64,000 bases of DNA, taken from the NCBI GenBank assembly GCA_020851635.1, contig JADZCJ010000119.1, positions 1-64,000 on the forward strand, written 5' to 3'. The translations under genes were made by a program, and so were the position numbers. This document shows positions 25,098-32,024 of the stretch, one piece after another. This DNA is from Anaerolineae bacterium (lineage in GTDB: Bacteria; Chloroflexota; Anaerolineae; UBA4142; SHND01). The number at the start of each line of letters is the position of its first letter. Within the stretch, counting starts at the first letter, position 1. The notes under the pieces were generated by a model. The model had not been told where the DNA came from. It ran no database searches and saw only the letters and a list, made by a program, of their open reading frames with translations.

Positions 25098-25376
25098 CTA
25101 CAGTTTGCTCGATGTTTCAAATACCTGCATCAGTTCGCCGATCACGCGCTCGCGCTCGTGCGGTTTGTTGGAACGAAGCGCCGTGGTGACACATTCATTC
25201 ATATGCTTTTCGAGAATGAGCGCGTTCAGCTTGTCCAGCGCCTTTTCGACTGCCTGGGACTGTTTGATAATGTCAATACAATACGCGTCCTCTTCCAACA
25301 TGCGAACGATGGCGCCGACATGCCCCTGAATGGAACGCGCGCGATTGAGCAATTGCGTCTTGTCCGTGGTTGCCAT
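25098..25376 (-). CDS. csoR: CsoR-family copper-sensing repressor
   Basis: A 92-residue all-helical repressor. The Cu(I) ligands are Cys33, His58 and Cys62, in the spacing Cys-x24-His-x3-Cys of CsoR, so it should release DNA when it binds Cu(I). The start at 25376 is chosen because the family N-terminus begins there and an AGGGG sequence precedes it. It heads the csoR-copA-yhs operon. The G/C-tract dyad in its promoter (25421-25439) is the expected operator. Confidence 0.93.
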   Translation of the reverse strand: MATTDKTQLLNRARSIQGHVGAIVRMLEEDAYCIDIIKQSQAVEKALDKLNALILEKHMNECVTTALRSNKPHERERVIGELMQVFETSSKL

Positions 25377-25420
25377 AAGCCCCTGTCTTTTGGTCGCCTG
25401 ACCGTTGCCCTTCTTACCCC

Positions 25421-25474
25421 ACCCCACCCGGGAGGGGGTATGTCCCAATATACCCCACATCACTAAAAAGTCAA
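25421..25474 (-). promoter_or_regulatory. csoR-copA promoter and likely CsoR operator
   Basis: On the minus strand TTGACT (complement of 25469-25474) and TATATT (complement of 25447-25452) are 16 bases apart, a good -35/-10 pair. Immediately downstream lies an imperfect G/C dyad, 25421-25439, with ACCCC at one end, GGGGT at the other and CCCGGG at the centre, resembling CsoR boxes (TACCC...GGGTA). A repressor there would block transcription of csoR and copA. Confidence 0.6.
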
Positions 25475-25538
25475 GCGCCGGACGAAATTTTGAATTCCTC
25501 TCTGCAACGCGTATGATTGGCGGGCTTGCTCAACGACC

Positions 25539-26441
25539 ATGATAAAAATTCGAACATTCCTAACGTTTTTTGCGCTATTTTTCGTCCTGGTTGCCCTTGC
25601 GGCGTGCGACAGCAGCTCACCAACGCCCGTGCCGGTCTCTGAGACGCGCGCGTCCCCTGCCCCAACAGAGGGACAGGGACTTGAGGTGCTGATCGCCAAT
25701 TCGCGGCATCTGGTCGGAACCGACCGTTTTCCGATTGGCATTGTGCGGAACGGGACATCCGTCAAGGACGCACAGGTGCATCTGAGGTTTTATGATTTGA
25801 CGGGCGGCAAGGATGCCGTCATGAAAAACGAGAGCGATGCCCCGTTCTATGGTGACAATCTCGGCGAGGCGGGCGTCTATGTGGGCAAGGCGACTTTTGA
25901 CAAGCCGGGCGAGTGGGGCGTCGAAGCAGTGGTGACCCGGCCCGGATTTGCGACCGAAACACAGCGCATCGGTTTCCTGGTCATGGAACGCGATCCTTCG
26001 CCTGCAGTCGGCACACAAGCGCCTCGCACAAAAACGCTGACGCTGGCGGACGTGAACGGCGACCGCACCAAGCTCTCGTCGGCAGAGGTGGACGACCGCA
26101 TTCTGCACCAGTTGAGCATTGATACGGCGGTGACAAACGGCAAGCCGACCGTTATCCTCTTTGCCACGCCGCGTTTTTGCCAGACGCGCACCTGTGGACC
26201 CAGCCATCAGGTGATTTTGGGGTTGGCGGAGAATTATGCGTCGCGGGTCAATTTCATTCATATCGAGGTGTTTAAAAATTTCGAGACCTTTGAAATTGCC
26301 GACGCCATGCGCGAATGGAATCTGGAATCCGAACCCTGGCTCTTTTTTATTGATGCGAACGGCAAAATCGTTCGCAAATACGAGGGCGGAATTACGAGCA
26401 AAGAGATCGTGCCCGATTTTCTGGAATTTATTGGCAGTTGA
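25539..26441 (+). CDS. Thioredoxin-fold lipoprotein of the copper island
   Basis: A 300-residue lipoprotein (signal ending VALAAC) with an N-terminal immunoglobulin-like region of about 110 residues (FPIGIVRNG, VYVGKATFDKPGEWGV) and a C-terminal thioredoxin-like domain (PTVILFATPRFC to EPWLFFIDANGKIV). The usual redox CxxC is replaced by two cysteines four residues apart (CQTRTC). It may act as an extracytoplasmic thiol or copper-chaperone protein. It is divergent from csoR and starts the plus-strand part of the metal island. A -10-like TATGAT lies 22 bases before the ATG without a ribosome site. Confidence 0.75.
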   Translation: MIKIRTFLTFFALFFVLVALAACDSSSPTPVPVSETRASPAPTEGQGLEVLIANSRHLVGTDRFPIGIVRNGTSVKDAQVHLRFYDLTGGKDAVMKNESDAPFYGDNLGEAGVYVGKATFDKPGEWGVEAVVTRPGFATETQRIGFLVMERDPSPAVGTQAPRTKTLTLADVNGDRTKLSSAEVDDRILHQLSIDTAVTNGKPTVILFATPRFCQTRTCGPSHQVILGLAENYASRVNFIHIEVFKNFETFEIADAMREWNLESEPWLFFIDANGKIVRKYEGGITSKEIVPDFLEFIGS

Positions 26442-26449
26442 CAAAGAAA

Positions 26450-26495
26450 AGGCGTCACGCACTCGCCGCGCGGGTCAGGCAAGTGCGCGACGCCT
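26450..26495. terminator. Hairpin between the lipoprotein and membrane protein genes
   Basis: AGGCGTC...GCC (26450-26467) pairs with 26478-26495 with two mismatches around a ten-base loop. It ends ten bases before the next ATG, so it could stop transcription from upstream, though no T-run follows. Confidence 0.5.
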
Positions 26496-26504
26496 CATGC
26501 TATC

Positions 26505-27068
26505 ATGTCGTTATCGCAACCCGAACTCGCAAGACGCATCACCCTTTTGTTTTTCGCCAGTTATGTATTGTTGGTCCTGCATATTCTTGACGATGCCTTG
26601 CTCGTCAATGAAGCGGCGTGGTATGGAATCACCACATTCGAATTTTTGCTTGGGTGCGCCCTGATCTATGGCATTATTCCTCCGCTGGGGCTAATTCTAG
26701 CGCGCAAAGGGAATTGGGTCGGTTACGGGCTGCTGTTGGTGTATGCGGTCCAGGCGTTGTATGGCGCGGGGCTGAATCATGTGCGCCATCTCATGGGCGA
26801 TTTTCGCGGCTCGCAGCTGCTGAACAACGTGCTTGGCAATTTTGGCATCGTCGTCGAAAACACCAACGGGCAGGGTTTTGTTTCCCTGCTGGCAGGCATG
26901 TTGGGTTTGAACAACGGCGTCCCCCCCCACACGCACACAATGTTTTCCAATCTCGTCGTCTTTTTGAGCGTGGGTGTAAATCTGGTTTTGATTGGCGTGG
27001 TCGTGTTGGCGCTCGCGCAAGCGTTGGCGCAGGCGAGGAGAAACGCAGTTGATGGAACGCACGCTTGA
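26505..27068 (+). CDS. Multi-spanning membrane protein of unknown function
   Basis: A 187-residue protein with about five hydrophobic helices (for example LLFFASYVLLVLHILDDALL and LVVFLSVGVNLVLIGVVVLA) and a His-containing loop GVPPHTHTM. It overlaps the following ATPase gene by 17 bases, which ties it to metal handling. There is no ribosome site in front of the ATG. I do not recognise a family. Confidence 0.65.
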   Translation: MSLSQPELARRITLLFFASYVLLVLHILDDALLVNEAAWYGITTFEFLLGCALIYGIIPPLGLILARKGNWVGYGLLLVYAVQALYGAGLNHVRHLMGDFRGSQLLNNVLGNFGIVVENTNGQGFVSLLAGMLGLNNGVPPHTHTMFSNLVVFLSVGVNLVLIGVVVLALAQALAQARRNAVDGTHA

Positions 27069-29388
27069 GCTGGATATTCCGATTCTTTTGCCGACCGTGC
27101 AAGATGTTCAGGACCAGTGTATCGCGCGCCTCCAGAACATGATGGCGGGCAAGCGCGGGATTCTCAAGGCGCATCTGCATCTCGACCATACCCCCATCCA
27201 GTTGTGCGTCCATTACGACCCTGATCTGGTGACGCTCGAATCGGTGCAAACCATGGCGCAACATGCGGGCGCACAGATCCTCCGACGCTATCACCATGCC
27301 ATGCTGAACGTGGAAGGCATGGACTGTTCCGATTGTGCGCACGTCATCGAGCACAGCATCGGGCGGATGGACGGTGTATTGAATGTCAGTGTGAGTTACC
27401 CGGCACAGAAAATGCTTGTCGAGTATGACACGCACAAGACGAATCGCGGCGCAATTGAAAAACGCCTGCGCGGGCTGGGCTATGCCATTCCCACCGAGGG
27501 CATCCGCGATTTCTATAGTAGAAACCGCGAGATCATTTTTAGTCTGACGGCGGGGCTGCTTGTGCTGCTCGGCTGGGTTGCCGAAACGTTCTTGGGTCTG
27601 CCCCAAACCGTTGCCATCGGGCTTTTTTTGGGCGCGTATGTGCTTGGCGGGTGGGATGTGTCACGACATGCGCTCCATTCGCTGCGGGAACGCCACTTTG
27701 ACACCGACCTCTTGATGGTCACGGCGGCAATCGGCGCCGCGCTGATTGGCAGTTTTCTGGAAGGCGCGCTCTTGCTCTTTATGTTTTCGCTCGGACATGC
27801 GCTGGAAGAACGCGCCCTCGACCGCGCCCGCTCCGCCGTGCGCGCGCTGGCGGACCTTGCGCCCAAAACCGCGCTGGTCAAACGCGATGGTCGCGAACTC
27901 GAGATGTCGGTGGACGAGGTGCGTCTGAACGACATAGTGATCGTGCGTCCGGGCGTGCGCGTGCCCGTAGATGGCATGGTCCTCGCCGGGGCGTCCGCCG
28001 TGGATCAAGCGCCCGTGACGGGCGAATCGGTGCCCGTGGACAAGGTTACAGGCGACAAGGTTTTTGCGGGGTCGGTGAACGGCGAAGGCGCGCTCGAAGT
28101 ATCGGTGACGCGCCTTGCCAAGGACAGCACGCTGGCGCGCGTGATGCAGCTCGTCGAAGAAGCGCAGACCCAGAAATCACCGACCCAACAGACCGTCGAG
28201 AAATTCGAACACGTCTTTGTCCCCGCCGTGCTCGGCATCACCGCGCTGGTAATTGTGATTCCGCCGCTGCTGGGCGTCCCATTTGCGGAATCGTTCCTGC
28301 GCGCCATGACCCTGCTCGTGGCTGCGTCCCCCTGTGCGCTGGCGCTCGGCACGCCCGCCTCGATTCTGGCGGGCGTGGCGCAAGCGGCGCGCAACGGCGT
28401 CCTCGTCAAGGGGGGGGTGCATCTCGAAAATCTCGGTCGGCTCAAGGCAATCGCTTTTGATAAAACCGGAACGTTGACACAGGGGCGCCCCGAGGTCACG
28501 GACCTTGTCGTGTTCGATGACTCGCTCACCGACGATGTTTTGTTACGCCTCGCTGCCTCCGCCGAAAGCCGCTCGGCGCATCCGCTCGCGCAAGCGGTTG
28601 TGCGCGCCGCTGAAACCAAAGAGCTGGCGCTTGTACCCGCGGAAAATGTGGAATCCAGCACGGGCAAAGGGTTGAGCGCCCGCGTCGAGGGACGCGCCGT
28701 GTTGATTGGCAATCTGAATTGGATGCAGGAAAACCGGGTTGTCTTGTCGGATGCGGCGCGCGCAAAACTCGAATCCCTTCAAAACACAGGCAAGACCATT
28801 TTGCTGGTCGCCCTCGACCAAACACCGGCGGGTATAATTGCGGTGGCGGATACCGTGCGCCCCCGTGTCCAGGAGGTCATGAGCGAATTGAACGCGGTCG
28901 GCATCGCGCGGACCATCATGCTCACGGGGGACAATGCGCGCGTGGCGGAATCCATCGCCAAACAGGTGGGTGTCACGACTGTCCGCGCAGACTTGATGCC
29001 CGGTGACAAGCTCGATGCCATTCGAGAGCTCACCGCCGAATATGGCGCGGTGGCGATGGTCGGGGACGGCGTGAATGACGCGCCCGCGCTGGCAAACGCG
29101 ACGGTTGGGATCGCGATGGGCGGCGCAGGCACCGATGTGGCGCTCGAGACTGCCGATGTGGCGTTGATGGGCGATGATTTGTCAAAACTCCCCTTTGCCG
29201 TCGGGCTGGGACGCGCAACGCGCAGGATCATTATTCAGAATCTTGCAATTTCGCTCGGCGTGATTGCATTTTTGATCGTCAGCTCGTTGACCGGCTTTGT
29301 GGGGTTGGGCATTGCGATTATTTTTCACGAAGGCAGCACGCTGGTCGTGGTCGCCAATGCGCTCCGCCTATTGGGATACAAAAATTGA
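27052..29388 (+). CDS. P1B-4-type heavy-metal ATPase with an N-terminal HMA domain
   Basis: A 778-residue transition-metal pump. It has a cysteine-free HMA-like N-terminal stretch, then a true HMA domain (VEGMDCSDCAHV), TM helices with SPC instead of CPC in TM6 (AASPCALALGT), DKTGTLTQG, and GDGVNDAP. TM8 carries HEGST. SPC together with HEGS/GT defines the P1B-4 class, whose studied members export Co, Zn or Fe, so this is probably not a copper pump although databases would call it Cu/Cd/Zn ATPase. The start is the ATG at 27052, with GAGGAG eleven bases upstream. Confidence 0.9.
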   Translation: MERTLELDIPILLPTVQDVQDQCIARLQNMMAGKRGILKAHLHLDHTPIQLCVHYDPDLVTLESVQTMAQHAGAQILRRYHHAMLNVEGMDCSDCAHVIEHSIGRMDGVLNVSVSYPAQKMLVEYDTHKTNRGAIEKRLRGLGYAIPTEGIRDFYSRNREIIFSLTAGLLVLLGWVAETFLGLPQTVAIGLFLGAYVLGGWDVSRHALHSLRERHFDTDLLMVTAAIGAALIGSFLEGALLLFMFSLGHALEERALDRARSAVRALADLAPKTALVKRDGRELEMSVDEVRLNDIVIVRPGVRVPVDGMVLAGASAVDQAPVTGESVPVDKVTGDKVFAGSVNGEGALEVSVTRLAKDSTLARVMQLVEEAQTQKSPTQQTVEKFEHVFVPAVLGITALVIVIPPLLGVPFAESFLRAMTLLVAASPCALALGTPASILAGVAQAARNGVLVKGGVHLENLGRLKAIAFDKTGTLTQGRPEVTDLVVFDDSLTDDVLLRLAASAESRSAHPLAQAVVRAAETKELALVPAENVESSTGKGLSARVEGRAVLIGNLNWMQENRVVLSDAARAKLESLQNTGKTILLVALDQTPAGIIAVADTVRPRVQEVMSELNAVGIARTIMLTGDNARVAESIAKQVGVTTVRADLMPGDKLDAIRELTAEYGAVAMVGDGVNDAPALANATVGIAMGGAGTDVALETADVALMGDDLSKLPFAVGLGRATRRIIIQNLAISLGVIAFLIVSSLTGFVGLGIAIIFHEGSTLVVVANALRLLGYKN

Positions 29389-29415
29389 GAATATCCGGGC
29401 TGTGTCCGTATTCTC
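29387..29415 (+). terminator. Short hairpin after the P1B-4 ATPase
   Basis: GAGAATA (29387-29393) pairs with TATTCTC (29409-29415) directly at the stop codon, followed by TCAATGG rather than a clear T-run. A weak terminator or processing hairpin. Confidence 0.45.
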
Positions 29416-29477
29416 TCAATGGCGCGTTGTTTTAGATTTCTCGATTTGGGTTTACACTGTGGGTTATTGAATTTCCG

Positions 29478-29858
29478 ATGAATCCGGTCCGCGTATATCT
29501 CGCCCTGCTTTTGGCAGCGCAGTTTATTGTTCCGCTCGCTCCTTCATGGGGCGCGTTTGTCCCCCATGAACATTGGGCACGCGCGCGGCTCACCTCGGCG
29601 GACTGGGTCGCCCATGTTCAGGAACACACGCATGGTCCGAACGTGCCAAGCGCCGCAAACGCGCAGACGGGAGAGCTCAAGATAATCTCGACCGTCTTGC
29701 AGACTTGTATGAACTCGTTTCCCGCGCCGTTGGCAAACCATACGCCCGGATTCGAGTTTGCCCCATCGCCTCGCGTTCTACTGCGCCGGGTTCTCGCGCA
29801 TGAATTTTCCGCGCGCGTCGTCTCGTATCCCCCGCCAGACCAACCCCCAACCCTCTGA
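29478..29858 (+). CDS. Small exported protein in the copper island
   Basis: A 126-residue protein with an N-terminal signal peptide (VYLALLLAAQFIVPLAPSWGA) and a His-rich mature start (PHEHW, VQEHTHGPN) that could bind metal. Nothing else is recognisable. It precedes the first CopC gene by about 60 bases and probably belongs to the same transcript. The function is unknown, and it may be fast-evolving. Confidence 0.55.
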   Translation: MNPVRVYLALLLAAQFIVPLAPSWGAFVPHEHWARARLTSADWVAHVQEHTHGPNVPSAANAQTGELKIISTVLQTCMNSFPAPLANHTPGFEFAPSPRVLLRRVLAHEFSARVVSYPPPDQPPTL

Positions 29859-29918
29859 ACCATCTTGGTCCGCAAGTCAAAACTCATCTACCCAACAATT
29901 CCAGGAGGAATTTTCTCA

Positions 29919-30608
29919 ATGAAACGCATTCTGACACTCGTCTGCGCGTTTATGTTTGTTTTTGCGCTCGTCTCTGCCCAAACCGCGCCCGTCGCATTTG
30001 CCCACGCAGAACCCAAAGACTGCACCCCGCCGATAGGCGGCACTGTGGATACGGTCCCGACACAGGTTGTTTGCAAGACGGGACAAGCCATGGACCCCAA
30101 GGAATCGAGTCTGAGCGTGTTTAACGCGGCGGGCGAACAAGTGGACCTGGGCGATTCCGCCGTTGATTTGAACGATCCCGACCGTCTGACGATTTCGGTC
30201 TCGCTCGACACTGCCAAAATCACCGACGGTGTATATACGGTCAAATATATAACCCTTTCAAGCGACGACAACGAACAAGACCAGGGCGAATTCACGTTCA
30301 CCGTAAAACTTGCAACCGCAGCCGAGACGCCCTCTGCGCCCGAAACACCGGCGGCAGTCGAAACTCCAACCGCAGTAGAGACCGAGATGCCGGCTGCAAC
30401 TCGGGCAGCCACCGAAACTGCCGCGCAAACCGAGCCAACCGCAACCCCCGAGCCGGCGCAGGCGACAGAAACACCTGCCACAGCCGTTGTCACAACTCTG
30501 CCCGCAACCGGCGGTCAGGTGAATTATGTATGGTATGTCTTGATTGCCGTCGCCGGACTGGTCATCTTGAGCGCGGGCGCTCTGATTCTGGCGCGAGCGC
30601 GCCGCTGA
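29919..30608 (+). CDS. CopC-domain protein with a C-terminal LPATG-type anchor
   Basis: A 229-residue exported copper-binding protein. The signal peptide ends AFA, leaving a mature N-terminal histidine (HAEPKDC), the residue that forms the copper site of CopC. A CopC beta-barrel of about 100 residues is followed by a Thr/Pro/Glu-rich spacer and a tail of LPATG, a hydrophobic helix and a final RR, the layout of a sortase substrate. AGGAGGAA lies nine bases before the ATG. It probably binds Cu(II) on the cell surface. Confidence 0.82.
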   Translation: MKRILTLVCAFMFVFALVSAQTAPVAFAHAEPKDCTPPIGGTVDTVPTQVVCKTGQAMDPKESSLSVFNAAGEQVDLGDSAVDLNDPDRLTISVSLDTAKITDGVYTVKYITLSSDDNEQDQGEFTFTVKLATAAETPSAPETPAAVETPTAVETEMPAATRAATETAAQTEPTATPEPAQATETPATAVVTTLPATGGQVNYVWYVLIAVAGLVILSAGALILARARR

Positions 30609-30619
30609 GACGACGACGC

Positions 30620-30657
30620 AAATGGTCGAGGTGGCGTCCGCGTCACCTCGACCATTT
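30620..30657. terminator. Hairpin after the first CopC gene
   Basis: AAATGGTCGAGGTG pairs perfectly with CACCTCGACCATTT (30644-30657), directly after the CopC stop codon, with a ten-base loop. It is a terminator-like stem with only a short T-run; it overlaps the first codons assumed for the following small gene. Confidence 0.65.
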
Positions 30658-30918
30658 CAAACCCACTTGAACGATATTCGGTTTTTATCCCCTGACACCA
30701 TTCGCACCGCGCACGGCGGCATCCTCACGGGGCATTGGGAATTTGATCTCGCGATTGCGCTGCTTTTTTTTGCGGTGATCTGCTATTCATTCCTTTTGCC
30801 GCAGGATGCGCCGCGCGGCGCCGGGCGAATGATAATCTATGGAGGGGTGATTGCGTGTTTGATCGGCGCGGGCATCCTGGCTGTGTTGGGATTTCGCAGT
30901 CTCGCACTGGGACAATAG
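30622..30918 (+). CDS. Small two-helix membrane protein, start uncertain
   Basis: At most 98 residues, with two hydrophobic helices (FDLAIALLFFAVICYSFLLP and MIIYGGVIACLIGAGILAVL). The only ATG near the beginning lies inside the terminator stem, so the real start is more likely the TTG at 30667 or a nearby weak start; no ribosome site is obvious. It is co-oriented and ten bases from the next gene. It may be a small accessory subunit of the CopD-type membrane complex; this is inference from position. Confidence 0.45.
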   Translation: MVEVASASPRPFQTHLNDIRFLSPDTIRTAHGGILTGHWEFDLAIALLFFAVICYSFLLPQDAPRGAGRMIIYGGVIACLIGAGILAVLGFRSLALGQ

Positions 30919-30927
30919 GAACAAGCA

Positions 30928-31434
30928 ATGAAACGTATAAAGATAGTGATGCTGGCTTGCCTCGTGCTGTTGTCGGCAACAACAAATGTGTGGGCGCAAA
31001 CCGAATCCGGTATCAAAATCGTCAAACCCGGCGACCGGCGCAATATGGGGCTGGGCAAAAACACGATCATTGTCGAAATCACGGGAGTTGACCCCCGCGA
31101 CGTGACGTGGCAAGTGCTGGTGGACTCGGAGCTCATCACAACCGTCACCAACGGCGGCACCACTGCCGACATTGATTTGACAAGACCGACGGGACCGCGG
31201 CGGATTCGTGTCGTCATGTTCGACAAGCAAAATCGGGAAATCGCCTCGAACGAGATTCTGGTGATTGCCGCGCCGATTCAACCGCAGGAACCAATCTTTA
31301 ATCGGGAGGTTATGGCGCAAGCGATGGGGGTGTTTGTCGTGATCGTGGTGGGCTTGCTGATCGGCGCGTTTGTGGTGAGCCGCCGCGTCCGTAACCAACC
31401 GATTCACTCTATTCCCGGCGCGCCCAAACAATGA
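30928..31434 (+). CDS. Exported single-span membrane protein
   Basis: A 168-residue protein with a signal peptide (IVMLACLVLLSATTNVWA), an approximately 100-residue beta-rich domain (NTIIVEITGVDPRDVTWQV) and a C-terminal helix (MGVFVVIVVGLLIGAFVV). It overlaps the next CopC gene by four bases (ATGA). It looks like a copper-island protein that is anchored with its domain outside. No family was recognised. Confidence 0.6.
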   Translation: MKRIKIVMLACLVLLSATTNVWAQTESGIKIVKPGDRRNMGLGKNTIIVEITGVDPRDVTWQVLVDSELITTVTNGGTTADIDLTRPTGPRRIRVVMFDKQNREIASNEILVIAAPIQPQEPIFNREVMAQAMGVFVVIVVGLLIGAFVVSRRVRNQPIHSIPGAPKQ

Positions 31435-32024
31435 AACGCCTTATTCTCCCTCTCGTCATACTCGTCACATTGATCCTGGCGACGACAGCGTATGCGCACG
31501 TCGTGCCTGTGGGCTGCGTGCCGCGCGCCGGAGTAAATCTCTCTGCGCCGCCGCAGCAGGTCTTGTGTCTGTTTTCCGATACGCTGGACCTGACCAAAAG
31601 CAACCTGCAAGTATTTGACGCCAAGGGGGACCCCGTCAACCGGAGCGATGCCAAGCCATTTCAAGATGACCCAACCAGTTTGATGGTCGCGCTCGATACG
31701 GCGGCGATGGAACCGGGCATCTATACGATCGTTTGGACAACCGCCGATTTTATTGACCGCGACATTATTTCCGGCACCATCGAGTTTGGGGTCAATACTG
31801 TCGTCCCGCCAACGCCCACCGCCGTGCTGCCGGGCGTTGTGATGACGCCGCAGTCCGTCCAACCAAGCGCCAACACAACCACCGATCTGGTGAGCCGCTT
31901 TTTGATCGGCGTCGGGGTCGTGCTGCTGGCGGCGATGGGTTTTTTGTTTTGGCGGCTGCAGCGCGCGCAAGCAGGGTCGCAAGATTCGGAGAATGCGTCC
32001 GCTTCGTCGGAGCAAGAGAAATGA
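31431..32024 (+). CDS. CopC-domain protein, membrane-anchored
   Basis: A 197-residue protein. Cleavage after AYA leaves a mature N-terminal histidine (HVVPVGC), the Cu(II)-binding residue of CopC. The beta-barrel domain covers about residues 22-123, followed by a Pro-rich spacer and a C-terminal helix (FLIGVGVVLLAAMGFLFW). It overlaps its upstream and downstream neighbours by four bases each (ATGA), so three genes are translationally chained. Confidence 0.82.
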   Translation: MKRLILPLVILVTLILATTAYAHVVPVGCVPRAGVNLSAPPQQVLCLFSDTLDLTKSNLQVFDAKGDPVNRSDAKPFQDDPTSLMVALDTAAMEPGIYTIVWTTADFIDRDIISGTIEFGVNTVVPPTPTAVLPGVVMTPQSVQPSANTTTDLVSRFLIGVGVVLLAAMGFLFWRLQRAQAGSQDSENASASSEQEK

